From an uncultured Collinsella sp. (GTDB lineage Bacteria > Actinomycetota > Coriobacteriia > Coriobacteriales > Coriobacteriaceae): a DNA stretch of 19,888 nt. The stretch spans positions 1 to 19,888 of the forward strand of contig UQPI01000038.1 of the NCBI GenBank assembly GCA_900542945.1, read 5' to 3'. Shown here piece by piece: positions 16,853 to 19,888 of this stretch (its first letter is position 1; every line of letters starts with the position of its first letter). The notes below the pieces were generated by a model, which saw only the letters and a program-made list of their open reading frames with translations, had not been told where the DNA came from and did not search any database. The translations under genes and the position numbers were made by a program.

Positions 16853-18283
16853 ATGACGAACAAAGAGCTGGCTCAAAAGCTGCTGGACCTTTTGGGCGGT
16901 AAAGACAACGTGCTCGCAAACGCGGCGTGCATGACGCGCCTGCGCGTGACCGTCAAAGACGCGGGCAACGTCGACACGGAGGGCATTAAGGCACTCGACG
17001 GCGTGATGGGCCTGGTCGAGGACGACACGATGCAGATCGTGCTGGGTCCGGGCAAGGTGAATAAGGTGCTCGAGGAGTTCTCCAAGCTCACCGGCCTTGC
17101 GAAAGGCGTTGCTGACGAGAGCGTGGTTGACGCTGCGGCCACAAACAAGGCCGCGCAGAAGGCCAAGTACGAGTCCAAGCCGGTTCAGGCCTTCCTCAAG
17201 AAGATTTCCAATGTCTTCGTCGCCCTGCTTCCCGGCATCATTGCGGCTGGCCTCATCAACGGTATCTGCAACGTCATTAACGTCTCGACGGCAGGCGCGC
17301 TTGCAGGCGAGTGGTGGTACCAGGGCATTCGCTCCATGGGCTGGGCCCTGTTTGCCTATCTGCCAATCTTGGTGGGCTATAACGCGGCACGTGAGTTTGG
17401 CGGCTCCGCTGCGCTGGGCGGCATCGCCGGCATGATGTGTATTGCCAACAGTGCCATGCCCCTGCTTGCGCCTGGCGCGGCCGATCCTGCCACTGCCATC
17501 TTGCTGCCGCTCACCAATGCGCAGTACAACCCCGCAGCGGGCGGCATGATCGCGGCTCTTATCGCTGGCGCATTTTTTGCCTGGATGGAGCGTCAGATTC
17601 GCAAGGTTATGCCCAACGCGCTCGACACGTTCTTGTCCCCGCTGCTGGTGCTCATCATCGGCGCCTTTGCTCTGATGCTCGTCATCCAGCCGGTTGGCGC
17701 ATGGCTGACGACTGCCATCTTTAGCGTTTTGACCTTTATCTTCGAGAAGCTGGGCGTCCTGGGTGGCTATATCCTGTCGGCAGGCTTCTTGCCGCTGGTT
17801 TCCGTCGGCCTGCATCAGGCGCTCACGCCGATCCACGCTATGCTCAACGATCCCGACGGCGCTACCAAGGGTATCAATTACCTGCTTCCCATCCTTATGA
17901 TGGCTGGCGGCGGCCAGGTCGGTGCCGGTTTGGCGCTGTACTTTAAGACCAAGAACGCCAAGCTCAAGAAGTACGTTGCAGAGTCCATTCCCGTTGGAAT
18001 CCTGGGTGTGGGCGAGCCTCTGATGTATGCCGTTACGCTGCCGCTCGTTCGTCCGTTTGTGACGGCCTGCCTAGGTGCCGGATTTGGCGGCGCGCTCGCG
18101 GCGCTGCTTCACATCGGCACGGTTTCTCAGGGCGTTTCCGGTCTGTTTGGCCTGCTGATCGTCGTTCCTGGCCAGCAGCTCGGCTACGTTGCCGCTATGC
18201 TGCTTGCCTATGCCGCCGGCTTTGTCCTGACGTGGTTCTTTGGCGTCGACGAGCAGAAGATCAACGAGTTCTTTGGCGAATAG
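16853..18283 (+). CDS. murP: PTS EIIBC, probably MurNAc(-GlcNAc) specific (MurP-like)
   Basis: 476 residues with AAGGAGG just upstream. It imports and phosphorylates a sugar at the membrane. The IIB domain (about 1-80) has the phosphocysteine C26 in NAACMTRLRV. A linker of ~40 residues is followed by a IIC domain with about ten hydrophobic segments and the substrate-binding GVGEPLMYA motif (E388). It has no IIA domain, which fits MurP of E. coli and S. aureus, where a shared EIIA-Glc serves it. The specificity call rests on position between murQ and the MupG-like gene; on sequence alone it is a sucrose/trehalose/MurNAc-type EIIBC. The 57-base gap from murQ has no terminator, so they are co-transcribed. 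Confidence 0.85.
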   Translation: MTNKELAQKLLDLLGGKDNVLANAACMTRLRVTVKDAGNVDTEGIKALDGVMGLVEDDTMQIVLGPGKVNKVLEEFSKLTGLAKGVADESVVDAAATNKAAQKAKYESKPVQAFLKKISNVFVALLPGIIAAGLINGICNVINVSTAGALAGEWWYQGIRSMGWALFAYLPILVGYNAAREFGGSAALGGIAGMMCIANSAMPLLAPGAADPATAILLPLTNAQYNPAAGGMIAALIAGAFFAWMERQIRKVMPNALDTFLSPLLVLIIGAFALMLVIQPVGAWLTTAIFSVLTFIFEKLGVLGGYILSAGFLPLVSVGLHQALTPIHAMLNDPDGATKGINYLLPILMMAGGGQVGAGLALYFKTKNAKLKKYVAESIPVGILGVGEPLMYAVTLPLVRPFVTACLGAGFGGALAALLHIGTVSQGVSGLFGLLIVVPGQQLGYVAAMLLAYAAGFVLTWFFGVDEQKINEFFGE

Positions 18284-18291
18284 TTTGATAT

Positions 18292-18318
18292 CGCGAGCCG
18301 TGTTGCTCAGGGCTCGCG
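18292..18318 (+). other. small hairpin after murP
   Basis: CGCGAGCC and GGCTCGCG form a perfect 8-bp stem with an 11-base loop just after the murP stop. No T tract follows, so it may stabilise the 3' end rather than terminate. Confidence 0.4.
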
Positions 18319-18350
18319 GCGCGCGGCAGATTTCTTGATGCTATGGTTGT

Positions 18351-18384
18351 GCCGGCGGGGCTAACTGCTCCGCCGGCCTTTTTT
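18351..18384 (+). terminator. intrinsic terminator between murP and the mupG-like gene
   Basis: GCCGGCGGGGC (18351-18361) pairs with GCTCCGCCGGC (18367-18377) with one G-U, then TTTTTT (18379-18384). The ribosome site AAAGGAG of the next gene begins at 18385, immediately after the T run, so it could also act as an attenuator. Confidence 0.85.
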
Positions 18385-18400
18385 AAAGGAGTGTTGAAGC

Positions 18401-19453
18401 GTGAAAACGGGTTTTTCGATTTATCTTTCCAGCCCTCTGCAGGATATTGAGCGGACAATTGAGCGTGGTGCCGCGGCGGGCGCGCGCTATGCGTTCACCT
18501 CGCTGCATATTCCCGAGGATGGGGGAGCGGCGTATACCGATAAGGTCCGTCATGTGCTGTCGCTGCTTTCCGCGCACGGCATTGCGCTCATTGCCGATGT
18601 GGGGCCGCGCACGTGCGATTTGCTCGGGCTTGAGCGCATCGAGGACCTGCGCGACCTGGGGTTGGAATACCTTCGTTTGGACTATGGCTTTAGCGCCCGG
18701 CGGGTCGCGGAGCTGTCCGGTGTATTTCGCATTGTGGTCAATGCATCGACGGTGAGTTCTGATGAAATCGCATCGTGGCGTGAGGCCGGTGCCGATGTGA
18801 CTCGTTTTGCCGCCTGCCACAATTTTTACCCCAAGCCTTATACCGGTTTAGCTCTGGAGGACATTGCTCGGGTGAATCTTCGTCTTGCGGCGCTTGGATT
18901 CGAAATCATGGCTTTTGTGCCGGGTGATGCTAACGTTCGCGGGCCGGTATTCGAGGGACTGCCGACGGTCGAGGCGCAGCGCGGTCGCGCGTCAAAGGTT
19001 GCTCTCAATATGCTTGAGCTTGCACATGGCGCCGGTTGCGACATTGTGTTGGTCGGCGACCCCGATCTTTCCGATGCGGGCTGGACGCAGTTTGCTCATG
19101 TTTCCGCCGGATACGTGGACCTGCAATGCGAGCTGGAGCCCGGTTATGCCTATGTACGTGGGCAGATTCATCACGACCGACCCGATTCGAGCACCCTCAT
19201 CTTTAGGTCTCAGGAGTCGCGTACGACTCTTAAGCCGGATTCCGTGCCGATGGATGCCGGTGCCGGCCTGCCGCGAAAGACGGGGTCGATCGCTGTGAGC
19301 AATAGCGGCTATGGGCGCTACGAAGGCGAGCTTGAGATTGCGCGGGTCGATCTTCCCGGTGACGAGCGCATGAACGTTGCGGGTCATATCACGCCCGAGG
19401 CAATGGAACTGCTGCCGTTCATCAAACGCGGATTCGGGGTACGGTTCGTTTAG
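18401..19453 (+). CDS. mupG: DUF871-family protein, MupG-like 6-phospho-N-acetylmuramidase
   Basis: 350 residues from GTG 18401, with AAAGGAG 9 bases upstream. The N-terminal ~240 residues look like a TIM barrel: GFSIYLSSP at the start, then TSLHIPED, ADVGPRTCDLLG, LRLDYGF, ACHNFYPKPYTGL and MAFVPGD. A small C-terminal beta domain follows (about 245-350). This is the DUF871 plan, whose characterised member, S. aureus MupG, hydrolyses MurNAc-6P-GlcNAc into MurNAc-6P and GlcNAc. MurQ and MurP upstream supply the matching steps, so the same role is inferred. No signal peptide, so it is cytosolic. It is separated from murP by a terminator and may have separate or attenuated expression. A different phosphoglycosidase specificity remains possible. 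Confidence 0.85.
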   Translation: MKTGFSIYLSSPLQDIERTIERGAAAGARYAFTSLHIPEDGGAAYTDKVRHVLSLLSAHGIALIADVGPRTCDLLGLERIEDLRDLGLEYLRLDYGFSARRVAELSGVFRIVVNASTVSSDEIASWREAGADVTRFAACHNFYPKPYTGLALEDIARVNLRLAALGFEIMAFVPGDANVRGPVFEGLPTVEAQRGRASKVALNMLELAHGAGCDIVLVGDPDLSDAGWTQFAHVSAGYVDLQCELEPGYAYVRGQIHHDRPDSSTLIFRSQESRTTLKPDSVPMDAGAGLPRKTGSIAVSNSGYGRYEGELEIARVDLPGDERMNVAGHITPEAMELLPFIKRGFGVRFV

Positions 19454-19469
19454 CGTGTGACCCGTGGGC

Positions 19470-19475
19470 TACAAT
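19470..19475 (+). promoter_or_regulatory. candidate -10 TACAAT upstream of the ArsC/Spx-family gene
   Basis: TACAAT preceded by GGC, 70 bases before the ATG. The sequence at -35 (CGTTTA with 17 bases, TTCGTT with 19) is poor. Confidence 0.35.
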
Positions 19476-19545
19476 TGGCCCATCATGCGAAGGCGCCTCG
19501 TGTGGCGTGTGTCTGCGTTGGCCGATCTATATTCGGAGGATTTCC

Positions 19546-19888
19546 ATGACCGTACTGTTTGTTGAATATCCCAAGTGCTCGACCTGTAAGAAGGCCAAGG
19601 CATGGCTGGACGAACACGGGGTAGAGTATATCGACCGCGATATCGTTTTGGACAATCCCACGGCTGATGAGCTTGCGACCTGGATTGCTCGTTCGGGACT
19701 GCCGGTGCGGCGCTTCTTTAATTCGTCGGGCATGAAATATCGAGAGCTGGGCCTGAAGGCGCGTCTAGATGCGGGCATGACGGATCGGGAGTGCTACGAG
19801 CTGCTGGCGACCGACGGCATGCTGGTCAAGCGTCCGCTGTTGGTGGGCGACGACTTTGCGATTCCCGGCTTTAGGGAATCGGCTTGGG
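19546..19888 (+). CDS. ArsC/Spx-family thioredoxin-like protein (partial, cut by window end)
   Basis: The first 114 residues are visible, from ATG 19546 with CGGAGGA ending 5 bases upstream. The gene runs off the window, which probably lacks only a few residues given the usual ~115-125. The N-terminus is a thioredoxin-like strand followed by CSTC (C11, C14) and KKAKAWLDE. Later come LVKRPLLVGDDFAIPGF, whose RP segment is conserved in the ArsC/YffB/Spx superfamily. The members include glutaredoxin-linked arsenate reductases and the RNA-polymerase-binding regulator Spx. No arsenic genes are nearby, so a redox or regulatory role is as likely as arsenate reduction. Confidence 0.85.
   Translation, partial: MTVLFVEYPKCSTCKKAKAWLDEHGVEYIDRDIVLDNPTADELATWIARSGLPVRRFFNSSGMKYRELGLKARLDAGMTDRECYELLATDGMLVKRPLLVGDDFAIPGFRESAW

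Overview
The window reads as a high-GC, gene-dense actinobacterial chromosome segment. The overall protein flavour best fits a host-associated coriobacterium such as Collinsella or a relative. That assignment is an inference from protein character: there is no rRNA here and no database search was possible. All 18 genes I support lie on the + strand. No tRNA, rRNA, CRISPR array or prophage was seen.

Layout. Positions 1-413 hold the last codons of an upstream gene and a coupled small secreted protein, closed by a strong terminator. Positions 464-1259 hold a palindrome, a GC-rich hairpin, and ribosomal protein L31 (rpmE) with its own promoter, a structured leader and an unusual Ala/Lys/Glu-rich tail. 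Positions 1261-1393 carry a cluster of small hairpins upstream of secA. secA and prfB (release factor 2) overlap by one base. They are followed by a YitT-type membrane protein and a two-subunit transketolase. Positions 8488-8937 are a 450-base gap with a terminator and a 128-base near-perfect palindrome. Next come ftsE (with a roughly 170-residue N-terminal extension), ftsX and rnr. Positions 13455-14805 look more accessory: a hairpin repeat matching the one upstream of secA, a lone small serine recombinase, and a VanZ-like membrane protein.

Positions 15010-19453 form a peptidoglycan-recycling module. An RpiR/MurR-type regulator, MurQ (MurNAc-6-phosphate etherase), a MurP-like PTS EIIBC and a MupG-like (DUF871) 6-phospho-N-acetylmuramidase lie in order. 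Together they would import and phosphorylate MurNAc or MurNAc-GlcNAc, split the disaccharide, and convert MurNAc-6P to GlcNAc-6P and lactate. No IIA domain is encoded, so a shared EIIA elsewhere must serve MurP. The window ends inside an ArsC/Spx-family gene.

The most interesting signals are: (1) RF2 carries S-P-T where the family normally has the S-P-F stop-codon-reading tripeptide, in a window where TAG ends 10 of 17 genes and TGA only 2; (2) a hairpin family whose stems differ while the loop keeps an ACCTGTCCC-like core; (3) the long palindrome at 8707-8834; (4) the FtsE extension; (5) the L31 leader and tail.
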